Source of the DNA: Pyrinomonadaceae bacterium
GTDB taxonomy: Bacteria > Acidobacteriota > Blastocatellia > Pyrinomonadales > Pyrinomonadaceae
Direction: 5' to 3'
Length of the DNA: 42,734 nt
Assembly: GCA_023717605.1 (NCBI GenBank)
Contig: JAMQPH010000228.1
Location: forward strand, 1-42,734
Notes under the pieces: model-generated
What the model was told of the DNA's origin: nothing
Database searches by the model: none
What the model saw: the letters and a program-made list of their open reading frames with translations, nothing else
Shown here: in pieces, positions 9,626 to 17,165 of the stretch
Numbering within the stretch: position 1 is the stretch's first letter
Layout: each line of letters starts with the position of its first letter
Program-made: the position numbers and the translations under genes

Positions 9626-10351
9626 TCAATAGATTCCCGGGATGAGTCGGGCGGTCTTTGATTTATAAGCCTGATACTCCGGAAACGCCATTTCCAGAAC
9701 CGCCTCCTCATTTTTCATCCGCTGAAATTGTAGGAAACAATAGGCGAGGAATATTAGAACCGTGAAAAAGGAGAGAAACTGCAGCATGACGCCTAATGAT
9801 GCCACTGTTTCAAAGATGTATAAAGGATGTCGCACGATTCGATAAGGTCCCGTCGTAACCAGTCTTCTTGCTTCAGCCATCAGACTGAATGAGCGCCCCA
9901 GGTGTGCGAGCGCAAATACTGAGAGGCCCGTTCCCACAAGGCTTAACAAACTGGCCACGACTGTTTGAGTCATTGACAGATTCGCTCGAGGGAAGAAAGT
10001 CACCAGGGCCACGAAGAAGGTACCGGCTATCGCCATAGCTCTGGGCCAGATTCCTTTTGCCTTTTTGATCGGCTCAAGTCGAATGAGAAACAAGACCGCC
10101 AGAAGACCCAGAAAACAAATGGCTGAAGATCGGGATACCAAGTCGGCGACAAATTTCCACGCCGGCTCATTGCCGGGCGACTGACCCTTCATCATAAAGG
10201 CATACTGTTCATTTGCCTTCTGCAATACGACAAGCAGGAAAAATGTCGATGGCACAATTCGTGTGACCAGATCCAAGAGCTTGACCCGATCAAGAAACAA
10301 TGGTTTCCGAACATCGTTCGCGGTTATCTCTCGCTCATCTACCAGATCCAT
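9626..10351 (-). CDS. Isoprenylcysteine carboxyl methyltransferase-like membrane protein
   Basis: A 241-residue membrane protein with five to six hydrophobic segments. The C-terminal half holds the ICMT/PEMT signature: LGRSFSLMAEARRLVTTGPYRIVRHPLYI, here split as LGRSFSLMAEARRL and TGPYRIVRHPLY, followed by a conserved hydrophobic helix and an E-x-x-F-P-x-Y-x-x-Y end (EMAFPEYQAYK). This family uses S-adenosylmethionine at the membrane to methylate lipids or small substrates; bacterial members have varied, mostly unknown substrates. It stands first in a minus-strand group with the two GT-C-like genes, so lipid or glycolipid modification is a reasonable guess. The long gap upstream (10352-11152) would hold its promoter. 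Confidence 0.75.
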   Translation of the reverse strand: MDLVDEREITANDVRKPLFLDRVKLLDLVTRIVPSTFFLLVVLQKANEQYAFMMKGQSPGNEPAWKFVADLVSRSSAICFLGLLAVLFLIRLEPIKKAKGIWPRAMAIAGTFFVALVTFFPRANLSMTQTVVASLLSLVGTGLSVFALAHLGRSFSLMAEARRLVTTGPYRIVRHPLYIFETVASLGVMLQFLSFFTVLIFLAYCFLQFQRMKNEEAVLEMAFPEYQAYKSKTARLIPGIY

Positions 10352-10861
10352 AAGAGGTCTCTCTTTGAGTGTATTGACGCTACTTTCAAAGGTGAGTTGG
10401 AGGAAAGCTCAGGTTAGCAAATCGGAAGAATCCCACCCTTGTTAGCGGGATTCACCCTGAAACAGTCAGCAATTATTGTGCGCTAATCAGCTTAAGAGGA
10501 ACGTGCGTAGGGGTTTTTCTTCGGCCGAAGCCCTGACATTGCCGTTACTAAGGCGGAATGCGGATCTTTTTCACATTCGATTCTCCCTCAAATCAGGTCA
10601 AACCCTCAATTTTCGTCAAACTACAATTCAATCTGATTGATTTCTGCTCTACTCCCGTCCCTCGGAGTTAAATCTTCGACACCTCTTGTCAACTGAGGGC
10701 GACAACCGCAAAAACTCGCGTGAGTGAGGGGGTTTCACCGATTTCAGGATCTTGAGAGCTCTTCAACTCCCGCGCTTGTTGTTAACGCTGGGCGACAACG
10801 AGTCGATTTGCCTCCCCGGTAAAAGCCCCAATAAATCAAGACTTTGAGCGTTTCTGACGAA

Positions 10862-10877
10862 CGGCACGCGCCTTGTA
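10862..10877 (+). promoter_or_regulatory. Candidate sigma-54 promoter for the pilus locus
   Basis: CGGCACG-CGCC-TTGTA matches the -24/-12 consensus TGGCACG-N4-TTGCW except at the first T and at the C of the -12 GC pair. GG and G(C/T) are separated by the required 10 nt. It would give a leader of about 265 nt before flp1. The -12 mismatch makes this tentative. A sigma-54 activator gene lies at 2521-4074, but no link between the two is shown. Confidence 0.3.
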
Positions 10878-11037
10878 ATAGGGTTCATCGCCTGAAGGGA
10901 TCGAGTCAACGACGACTGCAATCCCAAGGGGTGGACAAAACTTATGAAGAGTGTGAACCGCAAAGTTCTAATGACCTTGTTAGGCATGGTGTTCAAAACA
11001 CCAATCCGCGACAACACTAATCTGCGAGGGGCGTCCA

Positions 11038-11095
11038 CTACCAGTCCTGGTTACTAATTCGCAGCAAGGTTAGTCCTGCCACCAGGTTCTGGTAG
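11038..11095 (+). promoter_or_regulatory. Possible alternative RNA structures in the flp1 leader
   Basis: CTACCAG (11038-11044) can pair with CTGGTAG (11089-11095). The second arm can instead fold locally, with ACCAG at 11081-11085 pairing to CTGGT at 11089-11093. The two pairings are mutually exclusive, as in switch-like leaders. No known riboswitch was recognised. Confidence 0.25.
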
Positions 11096-11152
11096 GTAAG
11101 GGCGCAAAGCTTGAACACGTCACTCTGAACACAATCTAGAAGGAGCAAAAAC

Positions 11153-11311
11153 ATGATTAAGAATTTTCTTCGCGATGAGACTGGTCTTGAACTGTCGGAA
11201 TACGCAGTTGCCGCAGCGTTGGTTGCAATCGCCGTCGTCGCCGCATTTACCCTGCTCGGCACGAACATCAGCACCAGAATCAACCAGCTGGCCAACACCA
11301 TCAATCCGTAA
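11153..11311 (+). CDS. flp: Flp-type major prepilin (copy 1)
   Basis: A 52-residue prepilin, the structural subunit of the Tad/Flp pilus. A short leader MIKNFLRDETG is followed by LELSEYAVAAALVAIAVVAA. With cleavage after Gly11, Glu falls at +5 and Tyr at +6, matching the Flp processing rule. The hydrophobic helix then forms the pilus core, and a small polar tail (GTNISTRINQLANTINP) ends the protein. AGAAGGAG lies 7 nt before the ATG. The gene stands first in the Tad locus and just upstream of its prepilin peptidase. It is nearly identical to copy 2 through residue 37, which marks a recent duplication or strong constraint. Flp pilins are abundant products; the hairpin after this gene may let it be expressed above the downstream machinery. 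Confidence 0.92.
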   Translation: MIKNFLRDETGLELSEYAVAAALVAIAVVAAFTLLGTNISTRINQLANTINP

Positions 11312-11328
11312 GGCCAATCAACGCAAAA

Positions 11329-11384
11329 GACCAGGCGCGCTTTTAGTCGATGATCTTTAGTTCGGCTAAAGCGCGCCAGCGGTC
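11329..11384 (+). terminator. Strong hairpin between the two pilin genes
   Basis: GGCGCGC (11334-11340) pairs with GCGCGCC (11371-11377). The stem extends inward by TTTAG/CTAAA with one bulged T, and GACC/GGTC pair outside it. The loop is about 20 nt. There is only a weak U-rich tail, so an attenuator or mRNA-stabilising 3' end for flp1 is more likely than a full terminator. Confidence 0.5.
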
Positions 11385-11459
11385 TTCCATTTCGCGAGCG
11401 CAGACAGTCCCAGGCTCGCAATGCCTCCTAATCCTGACATCCTAGGAGTGAAAAACAAG

Positions 11460-11612
11460 ATGTACAAATTCCTCTCAGATGAAACAGGTCTTGAGCTGTC
11501 TGAATATGCCGTCGCGGCGGCGTTGGTGGCGATAGCCGTTGTGGCTGCGTTCACGTTGCTTGGAACGACAATTGGCGCCCGGCTCAACGTACTGGCAAGT
11601 CGCGTCCAATAA
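11460..11612 (+). CDS. flp: Flp-type prepilin (copy 2)
   Basis: A 50-residue paralogue of the first pilin: leader MYKFLSDETG, then LELSEYAVAAALVAIAVVAA, with the same Gly / +5 Glu / +6 Tyr processing site. The proteins match almost completely up to TLLGT and differ at the exposed C-terminus (TIGARLNVLASRVQ against NISTRINQLANTINP). The frame is open back to an ATG at 11421. The ATG at 11460 is preferred because TAGGAG precedes it and because it aligns with copy 1. The second pilin could be a minor or alternative subunit. Confidence 0.9.
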   Translation: MYKFLSDETGLELSEYAVAAALVAIAVVAAFTLLGTTIGARLNVLASRVQ

Positions 11613-11634
11613 GCACCAGCTGCGAAATCGGGAC

Positions 11635-11651
11635 AAGCGGAAGCCGCTTTT
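11635..11651 (+). terminator. Small hairpin after flp2
   Basis: AAGCGG (11635-11640), loop AAG, CCGCTT (11644-11649), then TT. It is a short perfect stem just before the prepilin peptidase gene, and may partly terminate pilin transcripts or protect their 3' ends. Confidence 0.35.
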
Positions 11652-11679
11652 CCGAGAGAATACCTCGAGGTTACCAGAG

Positions 11680-12201
11680 ATGTCCGAAACGGTTGCAATC
11701 ATAGTTCTTCTTCTACCGTTGGCGATCATCATTACTTACTACGATGTTCGGTATCGTCGTATTCCGAATGCATTTGTATTGGCGACGCTCGCCAGCGGTC
11801 TGGCGATCAATTCCATATTCGGTGGGCTGGCTGGACTTTACGGGAGCCTGGGTGGTTGTGCCCTGGCATTTGTCTTGATGTTTATGCTGCATATCTTCGG
11901 AGCGATGGGCGCAGGAGACGTCAAGCTGTTTGCGGCAATAGGAGCTGTTACCGGCGCCCCCCTTGTCCTGCCAACTTTTCTCGTGGTGGTACTGACTGGT
12001 GGCCTGCTGGCAGTAGTTTCGATCGTTCGTGCCGGCGTGGTGATCAGCACGATGCAGCGAGTCTTCCAGATATTAGTCGGATTGTTGCCGGGCTGGGAGA
12101 TGCCGAAGTTCGCGGTCCCCGCAGATCGCAGTCACACAATTCCTTACGGCGTAGCAATCACAATAGGCAGCATTATTTCAACAGCCATTTTTCGCGCTTG
12201 A
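11680..12201 (+). CDS. cpaA: Prepilin peptidase of the Tad locus (CpaA/TadV, peptidase A24)
   Basis: A 173-residue polytopic aspartic protease that removes the leader from Flp prepilins and from TadE-type pseudopilins at the inner membrane. The two catalytic aspartates are visible: YYDVRYRRIPN (Asp about 22) and the GxGD motif in GAMGAGDVKL (Asp about 80). Hydrophobic segments fill the rest. It lacks the N-terminal methylase domain of PilD-type enzymes, as expected for TadV. An open frame extends upstream to 11539 but overlaps flp2, so the ATG at 11680 was chosen. It sits directly after its likely substrates. Confidence 0.9.
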   Translation: MSETVAIIVLLLPLAIIITYYDVRYRRIPNAFVLATLASGLAINSIFGGLAGLYGSLGGCALAFVLMFMLHIFGAMGAGDVKLFAAIGAVTGAPLVLPTFLVVVLTGGLLAVVSIVRAGVVISTMQRVFQILVGLLPGWEMPKFAVPADRSHTIPYGVAITIGSIISTAIFRA

Positions 12202-12250
12202 AACGGCGCGATATTTAGTCTGGTCAACCTGATCACACGGAGAGTAAACT

Positions 12251-13150
12251 ATGCGCAACAAACGCTTTTTTATCGTTCTGGCTGGTGCACTTTTATTTGG
12301 CCTGCTAGCGGCATTTTCAGTGAGCCGCTATTTGTCGAGTGCCCAGGCCTACACCAAGAGTCTTAACGGCGTCGCTGTCGCTGCGGTGGCGATCCCCGTG
12401 GGAACGAAAATCGTGGCTGAACATGTCACAGTGGTCCAGTTCCCGAAGGAATCGACTCCCGACGGCGCATTCGATTCGCCTGCGAAGTTGGTCGGGCGTG
12501 TTGCGGTCACAAACATAGCTCCCCGCGAACCCGTGACCGAAGCACGACTCGCCCCCGAAGGCACCGCTGGTGGGCTCTCCGCAGTGATCCCCGAAGGTTA
12601 CCGAGCGATGACAGTCAAGGTTGACGATGTCGTCGGTATCTCCGGTTTCATCATGCCCGGGACTCTAGTGGACGTCGTCGTTGTGATCGTCCCTTCTAAT
12701 GATTCCAGTTCGCAGGGTCCTATTTCCAAGATCGTTCTGCAGAACATCAAGGTTCTTGCTAACGGACAGAATATCGACCAGCCCGAGGATCAGCGTGAAC
12801 CGAATAGTGTCAAGGCCGTCACACTTCTGGTTACTCCCGAACAAGCAGAAAAACTTGCGCTCGCGGCGACCGAAGGAAAACTGCAGCTCGTGATGCGTAA
12901 CTCGACTGACCAGGGGGACGAACAGACGATCGGAATCAACAAGCAGCGCTTGCTCTCCGGTGACGTAGCAGTACCTGCGCCGGAACCGGGATCACTTAAG
13001 AGTGAGCAGCCCGCGCGGCCGCCGAAGCCGCGACGAGTTCGAGCACACACCGAGGTTAAGCCGGCGGCCACTTCACAGACTCCAGAAAAGCCACGCTCGT
13101 CCGTTGAGATGATCGAGGGCGCAAAGAAACGCAGCGTTGATTTTCCGTAA
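12251..13150 (+). CDS. cpaB: Flp pilus assembly protein CpaB/RcpC (SAF domain)
   Basis: A 299-residue periplasmic protein anchored by one N-terminal helix (residues about 6-27). The region about 37-110 is a SAF domain (GVAVAAVAIPVGTKIVAEHV, then the TNIAPREPVTEARL segment). The RcpC/CpaB domain follows (IPEGYRAMTVKVDDVVG...GFIMPGTLVDVVVV, VTPEQAEKLALAATEGKLQLVMRN). The last 60 residues are Pro/Lys/Arg-rich and look disordered. CpaB works with the secretin, probably gating the outer-membrane channel. The gene lies 49 bp after the peptidase, with GGAGAG before the ATG. Confidence 0.9.
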   Translation: MRNKRFFIVLAGALLFGLLAAFSVSRYLSSAQAYTKSLNGVAVAAVAIPVGTKIVAEHVTVVQFPKESTPDGAFDSPAKLVGRVAVTNIAPREPVTEARLAPEGTAGGLSAVIPEGYRAMTVKVDDVVGISGFIMPGTLVDVVVVIVPSNDSSSQGPISKIVLQNIKVLANGQNIDQPEDQREPNSVKAVTLLVTPEQAEKLALAATEGKLQLVMRNSTDQGDEQTIGINKQRLLSGDVAVPAPEPGSLKSEQPARPPKPRRVRAHTEVKPAATSQTPEKPRSSVEMIEGAKKRSVDFP

Positions 13151-13241
13151 GGCGAATCAGACTGGCACTTAGTCCACACGAACCGAATTGCAATCCGATG
13201 ATGCTGGTCCATTGACTGGCCACTATAAGGAGCTACCGATC

Positions 13242-14816
13242 ATGCATAGACGTCCCTCGACCATACGCCGTGTCAGCCTGCTGCTGGCGACCCTGACACT
13301 CTTACTCGTCAATTCCGTGGCTCACGGCCAGGAGATGACTTACAAAGCCTCCTTCGCTGTTAATAAGGAGCCGATCCCCGTCAATGTTCTCGTCGGACAG
13401 TCGCGCGTGATCAACTTTGACAGACCCGTGGGACGCTTCTCAGTTTCAAATCCGGACATCGCCGAGGCTGTGCTGGTGACGCCCGACCAGGTGCTGGTTA
13501 ACGGCAAGGCGTTCGGCCAGGTCAACTTTATCGCCTGGGAGCAGTCGGGCGGCGAGTATCTGGTATTCGACGTCTACGTGCGCGCCAATCTTTCCTTGAT
13601 AGATTCGCAAATGCGCGCCCTGTTTCCGAAGGACGACATTCGTCTGAGCCAGGCAAATGGCTCGGTGGTGATGTCTGGTAGCGTCTCCGATCCGATGACC
13701 GCAACCCAGGCACAGAGCGTGGTGGAAGCTGCCGGATTCAAGACCGTCAACATGCTGGCATCACCTGTTAAAAACATGTCCCAGGTTCAGTTGCAAGTTC
13801 GCGTTGCCGAAGTAAGCAGGAACAAACTGAAGGATCTGGGGCTGTCCTACGCCTACCAGGGCAGCAGCTCAGGCGTCTATGCCAACAGTGGGCAAGGTCC
13901 AAGCTCACTAGGTAGCGTAACTAACGGGATACTCAACGGCACACTCTCCAGTGCACTGAATCTTTTCGTGATGGCTGGGAACACGGCGAGTATGATTCGC
14001 GCCCTCCAGACACAAGGCGCGATACGCCAACTGGCAGAGCCCAACCTCATTGCAATGGATGGTCAATCAGCTAGCTTCCTGGCTGGCGGCGAATTTCCCA
14101 TCCCGATAGTCCAGGGCGGCTCTAATGGAAACTCAGTGAGCGTGGTGTTCAAAGAATATGGTATTCGTCTCAACTTCAAGCCTACGATCATAGATGAAGA
14201 TCACATCAGGCTGGAGTTAGAGCCGGAAGTTTCGACGATTGATTTCTCGAACGGTGTGAAGTTTGACGGATTCTTGATCCCAGCGCTCAAAACTCGCCGC
14301 GCCAAGACAGGCGTCGAGCTTCGTGACGGGCAATCATTTGCGTTGGCCGGTCTGCTGGACAACAACGAAGTAAACTCGCTCTCAAAGGTTCCGGTGCTCG
14401 GAGACATACCCGTGCTCGGTTCGTTGTTTAGGTCAAAATCGTTCCAGAAGAACGAGACTGAGCTGATGTTCCTTGTTACCGCAGTATTGGTGAAGCCCGT
14501 GAACCGCGACGACCTGCCACAGATGCGCGGCATGGATGGCCTGAAGAATGGGTCACCACTGGGTGTCGAGCCCAAGGGCGCAGAAATCCAGGGTAAGACA
14601 GGCTTCTCAACCACCGGACAACCGACAGAGATGGTGCCTTCCGTGACCCCGAAGACTGCAGAACCCGAGAAGGCCGTGGAGCCGAAAGCCAAAAGCACTG
14701 AAACTACCGAGTCGACCGGCGCTACGTCGGTTTCGAGCACTCGTCGCATTAACCAAACACTTCCAATCGCAAAAGCGATGCCTGCTAGTTTTACCTATGC
14801 GCTAGTTAGTCCTTAG
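13242..14816 (+). CDS. cpaC: Flp pilus secretin CpaC/RcpA
   Basis: A 524-residue outer-membrane secretin, the pore for the Flp pilus. A cleavable signal peptide (residues 1-29, ending VAHGQ) is followed by a pilus-secretin N-domain (NVLVGQSRVINFDRPVGRFSV..NPDIAEAVLVTPDQVLVNGKAFG). A BON-like/N1 region comes next, and then the secretin domain (VQLQVRVAEVSR..., EFPIPIVQGG, FKEYGIRLNFKPT, LRDGQSFALAGLL, VPVLGDIPVLGSLFRS, ELMFLVT). The last 90 residues are low complexity. AAGGAG precedes the ATG at 13242; the frame is open to 13188 without a better start. It follows cpaB, as in other Tad loci. Confidence 0.93.
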   Translation: MHRRPSTIRRVSLLLATLTLLLVNSVAHGQEMTYKASFAVNKEPIPVNVLVGQSRVINFDRPVGRFSVSNPDIAEAVLVTPDQVLVNGKAFGQVNFIAWEQSGGEYLVFDVYVRANLSLIDSQMRALFPKDDIRLSQANGSVVMSGSVSDPMTATQAQSVVEAAGFKTVNMLASPVKNMSQVQLQVRVAEVSRNKLKDLGLSYAYQGSSSGVYANSGQGPSSLGSVTNGILNGTLSSALNLFVMAGNTASMIRALQTQGAIRQLAEPNLIAMDGQSASFLAGGEFPIPIVQGGSNGNSVSVVFKEYGIRLNFKPTIIDEDHIRLELEPEVSTIDFSNGVKFDGFLIPALKTRRAKTGVELRDGQSFALAGLLDNNEVNSLSKVPVLGDIPVLGSLFRSKSFQKNETELMFLVTAVLVKPVNRDDLPQMRGMDGLKNGSPLGVEPKGAEIQGKTGFSTTGQPTEMVPSVTPKTAEPEKAVEPKAKSTETTESTGATSVSSTRRINQTLPIAKAMPASFTYALVSP

Positions 14817-14881
14817 TTTGGAAATACTTGGCGCGCGAGTATAGGTGCCAGCAGGTTTAGTCGACGCAGGAAGGAGACTGT

Positions 14882-16042
14882 ATGAACCAACAACGAACGC
14901 GGAAAGAAAACAAGAGGCGGAGTGAGAGAGGATCCATATTAGCCGCTACTGCTCTGAGTATGGTTTCTATGATTCTGGCGGCGGGCCTGGCGATTGACAT
15001 CAGCCACTTCTACACAGCCAAAGCAGAACTGCAGAACGCGGCGGATGCGGCGGCCCTGGCGGCTGCATCGCAAATGAATTCGACCTCTGGAGGGATAAAA
15101 AGCGCTGTTACGGAGGCAACGAAAGCGCTGAATAAGTATGACTTTGCAAAGTCCCTGACTATCACCAGCTCCGATGTCACTTTTGCCAAGAACCTCAATG
15201 GAACTTACGTTGACAGCGCCACTGCCATCGGCGCTCCCAGTGAGCTCCGCTTTGTAAAAGTAACGCTTTCGCCGCAGGCCGTGAATACCACATTTTCAAG
15301 TATGGTACTAGGCAATTCCCAGAACCTTTCGGCTAGCGCGACGGCCGGCTTGTCGGTCGGGCTATCAATGAATAAGTTCTACACGGCATATGCATTCATC
15401 GAGTCTGCGGCCTCGCCGCTGGTGGAGGGCCAGACGTATGCACTCGACGCTAAGGGGTATAACGATACCACGCCAAACAGCTATCGCGTCCTCGATGGAC
15501 CGGATGGCAGTCTTATTACCACCGGGCAGATGCATGCATATGGATATATCGGAAGCGCTTACACCCTCGCCTTACTTAATGGCACTTCGCCGGCGGGCAA
15601 CCTGACGGCGCCGAGCATGTGTCGTTACGCACAGATTGGCGTAAACACCCGTTTTGGCGATTACACCGTCCATCCCGGCGTGAATTATACCGACCAACCT
15701 CCTGATGCAATCACGGCCCAGGGCATCACGTATGCGGAATATACGAACCGACAGGGCGACGGAGTGGTCGAAACGATTCCCGGTGTTCCTTCAGGGGCCT
15801 ACGCCAACAACCGTCGCATCATGACCCTCCCCATCGCCTTGAACACGATGCCCGACTATAACGTCGGCACCCGGAAAGTCATTTCCGACCGTCTGGCCGC
15901 ATTCTTCATTAAGAAGAAAGTGGGCACCGACTGCAAACTAGAAGTTGAGTATATTGGCGGTCCCCGGACGGTAGCGGTGGGAACATTCACACCCGGCGGC
16001 GACCATATGAGCGACCTATCCATTCCCATTCTCTACAAATGA
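14882..16042 (+). CDS. TadG-like pilus assembly protein
   Basis: A 386-residue protein whose N-terminus has the TadG-type signature: RGSILAATALSMVSMILAAG, AIDISHFYTAKAELQNAADA and AALAAASQ. This is one membrane helix followed by a segment that packs like a pseudopilin. The large exported C-terminal part shows no MIDAS (DxSxS) motif. It therefore lacks the VWA domain that many TadG proteins carry; a separate secreted VWA protein is encoded at 26034-27116. GGAAGGAG precedes the ATG. TadG proteins are thought to link the pilus base to the periplasm. The gene is followed after 8 bp by the first tadE. Confidence 0.82.
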   Translation: MNQQRTRKENKRRSERGSILAATALSMVSMILAAGLAIDISHFYTAKAELQNAADAAALAAASQMNSTSGGIKSAVTEATKALNKYDFAKSLTITSSDVTFAKNLNGTYVDSATAIGAPSELRFVKVTLSPQAVNTTFSSMVLGNSQNLSASATAGLSVGLSMNKFYTAYAFIESAASPLVEGQTYALDAKGYNDTTPNSYRVLDGPDGSLITTGQMHAYGYIGSAYTLALLNGTSPAGNLTAPSMCRYAQIGVNTRFGDYTVHPGVNYTDQPPDAITAQGITYAEYTNRQGDGVVETIPGVPSGAYANNRRIMTLPIALNTMPDYNVGTRKVISDRLAAFFIKKKVGTDCKLEVEYIGGPRTVAVGTFTPGGDHMSDLSIPILYK

Positions 16043-16050
16043 GGTGAATC

Positions 16051-16542
16051 ATGCGCAGTCGACCAATAATTTCCAAAACAGTTCTCCGCTTCCTTCGTCG
16101 AGAACGTGGTACGCAACTGGTAGAGCTGGCGATCGCTCTTCCGATGATGCTTATGCTTCTGGGGGGTATCGCAGAGTTTGGGCGCTTCTTCTATACCTAT
16201 AGCACTCTGACAAACGCGGTACGTGCTGGCGCTCGTCATGCCATGAGGTGGGAACGGAACGCTGGATGGACCTTCCCTGAGACGAGCAACATGGTTGTTT
16301 ATGGGGACTTCGGCGGTAGCGGCACCGCCATTCTGCCCGGACTGACGACAGCTAACGTGGACGTTATAGCAAATGGACCTGCAAACAACGTGTCGTCTGT
16401 AACGGTCAAGATTAAGAATTATCAGTATCAGCCGCTTTTCGACCTGGGAAAACTTACGGGCATACCGTCTCTTTCGCTCAATATCAATCTAACCCCCAGT
16501 GTGACTATGCATCAACTCTATAACGGTCCTACGGCTGGCTAA
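16051..16542 (+). CDS. tadE: TadE-like pseudopilin (first copy)
   Basis: A 163-residue minor pseudopilin. The N-terminus reads RRERGTQLVELAIALPMMLM, a TadE processing region in which Glu follows a Gly-containing cleavage site, then a hydrophobic helix, then GRFFYTYSTLTNAVRAGARHAMR, a segment typical of the family. The remaining about 110 residues form an exported domain. TadE and TadF proteins are cleaved by the locus peptidase and are needed for pilus assembly. It lies 8 bp after the tadG-like gene. Confidence 0.88.
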   Translation: MRSRPIISKTVLRFLRRERGTQLVELAIALPMMLMLLGGIAEFGRFFYTYSTLTNAVRAGARHAMRWERNAGWTFPETSNMVVYGDFGGSGTAILPGLTTANVDVIANGPANNVSSVTVKIKNYQYQPLFDLGKLTGIPSLSLNINLTPSVTMHQLYNGPTAG

Positions 16543-16584
16543 CGATCGAGGGCCACAGCCACGGCTAAATAGGAGGAATCAGGT

Positions 16585-17103
16585 ATGCATTTCAAAACCA
16601 ATAAGAAAGAGCGCGGCGCGTCGCTGTTAGAGTTTGCCATCGCGGCAAGTGTGTTTCTCACCGTCCTTTTTGGCGTCCTTGAATGTGGACGCCTCCTTTG
16701 GACGCACAACGCACTCAAAGATGGCGTTCGAAAAGGCGCTCGATATGCGACTCTTCGCAGGAAGGACGCCGCCGGGATTCTGGCTATTCAGAAGATGGTC
16801 GTATATGGGGATCCCAATGCGAACCCCGCCACAGCAAACCCCATCGCGACTGGGTTGACTACTAGCGCTGTGGCGGTGACCTACAACAACAGCAACCCTG
16901 ACAACGGCATTCAGATGAGTGATAGAGCCACTGTCAGTATCACGGGCTACCAGTTCAAGTTCGCCATTCCATTGATTGGCGGAACTCTAAACATGCCCAA
17001 TTACAGGACGTCAATGCCAGGTGAAAGTTTCGGCTTTGTTCCGTGCGACAACCCCGCGGCAGGGGCAACTCTTGCTGCTTGCACCAACATCATTCCGAAC
17101 TAG
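16585..17103 (+). CDS. TadE/TadF-like pseudopilin (second copy)
   Basis: A 172-residue pseudopilin with KERGASLLEFAIAASVFLT at the N-terminus, again placing Glu after a likely Gly cleavage site. GRLLWTHNALKDGVRKGARYATLRR follows (written here only as landmarks GRLLWTHNALKDG and GARYATLRR). It resembles the preceding gene (shared VVYGD, GLTT, ATVSI/SVTVKI...YQ landmarks), so the two probably arose by tandem duplication. The exported tail contains two cysteines (VPCDNPAAG...LAACTN) that could form a disulfide. TAGGAGG precedes the ATG. Confidence 0.85.
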   Translation: MHFKTNKKERGASLLEFAIAASVFLTVLFGVLECGRLLWTHNALKDGVRKGARYATLRRKDAAGILAIQKMVVYGDPNANPATANPIATGLTTSAVAVTYNNSNPDNGIQMSDRATVSITGYQFKFAIPLIGGTLNMPNYRTSMPGESFGFVPCDNPAAGATLAACTNIIPN

Positions 17104-17123
17104 GGTCGACGATACGTCGACCC
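17103..17123 (+). terminator. Perfect 9-bp hairpin at the second tadE stop codon
   Basis: GGGTCGACG (17103-17111), loop ATA, CGTCGACCC (17115-17123). The left arm begins at the last base of the TAG stop codon. No T-run follows, so it is more likely an mRNA-stability or processing element between the pseudopilin genes and the ATPase genes than a terminator. Confidence 0.45.
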
Positions 17124-17165
17124 GAACGCCCCGCCTGTCGATAGCATGTCTCTAAAGGACCCCGA

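Larger units (their letters stand above)
10352..11152. other. Long gene-free leader between the ICMT-like gene and the pilin genes
   Basis: This 801-bp region has no credible gene. It must hold the promoter of the minus-strand gene and that of the pilus locus. Visible elements are a palindrome CTTCGGCCGAAG near 10520, the decamer GGGCGACAAC twice (near 10698 and 10790), a sigma-54-like site at 10862-10877, a perfect hairpin at 10987-11003 (TGGTGTT, loop CAA, AACACCA), and pairing segments at 11038-11095 described separately. Confidence 0.5.

Noticed and set aside
11033-11130. Cyclic-di-GMP (GEMM-I) riboswitch before flp1
   Set aside because: GGTAGGT and GCGCAAAGC are present, but in the wrong order for GEMM-I, and the expected second hairpin after GCAAAGC is not seen.
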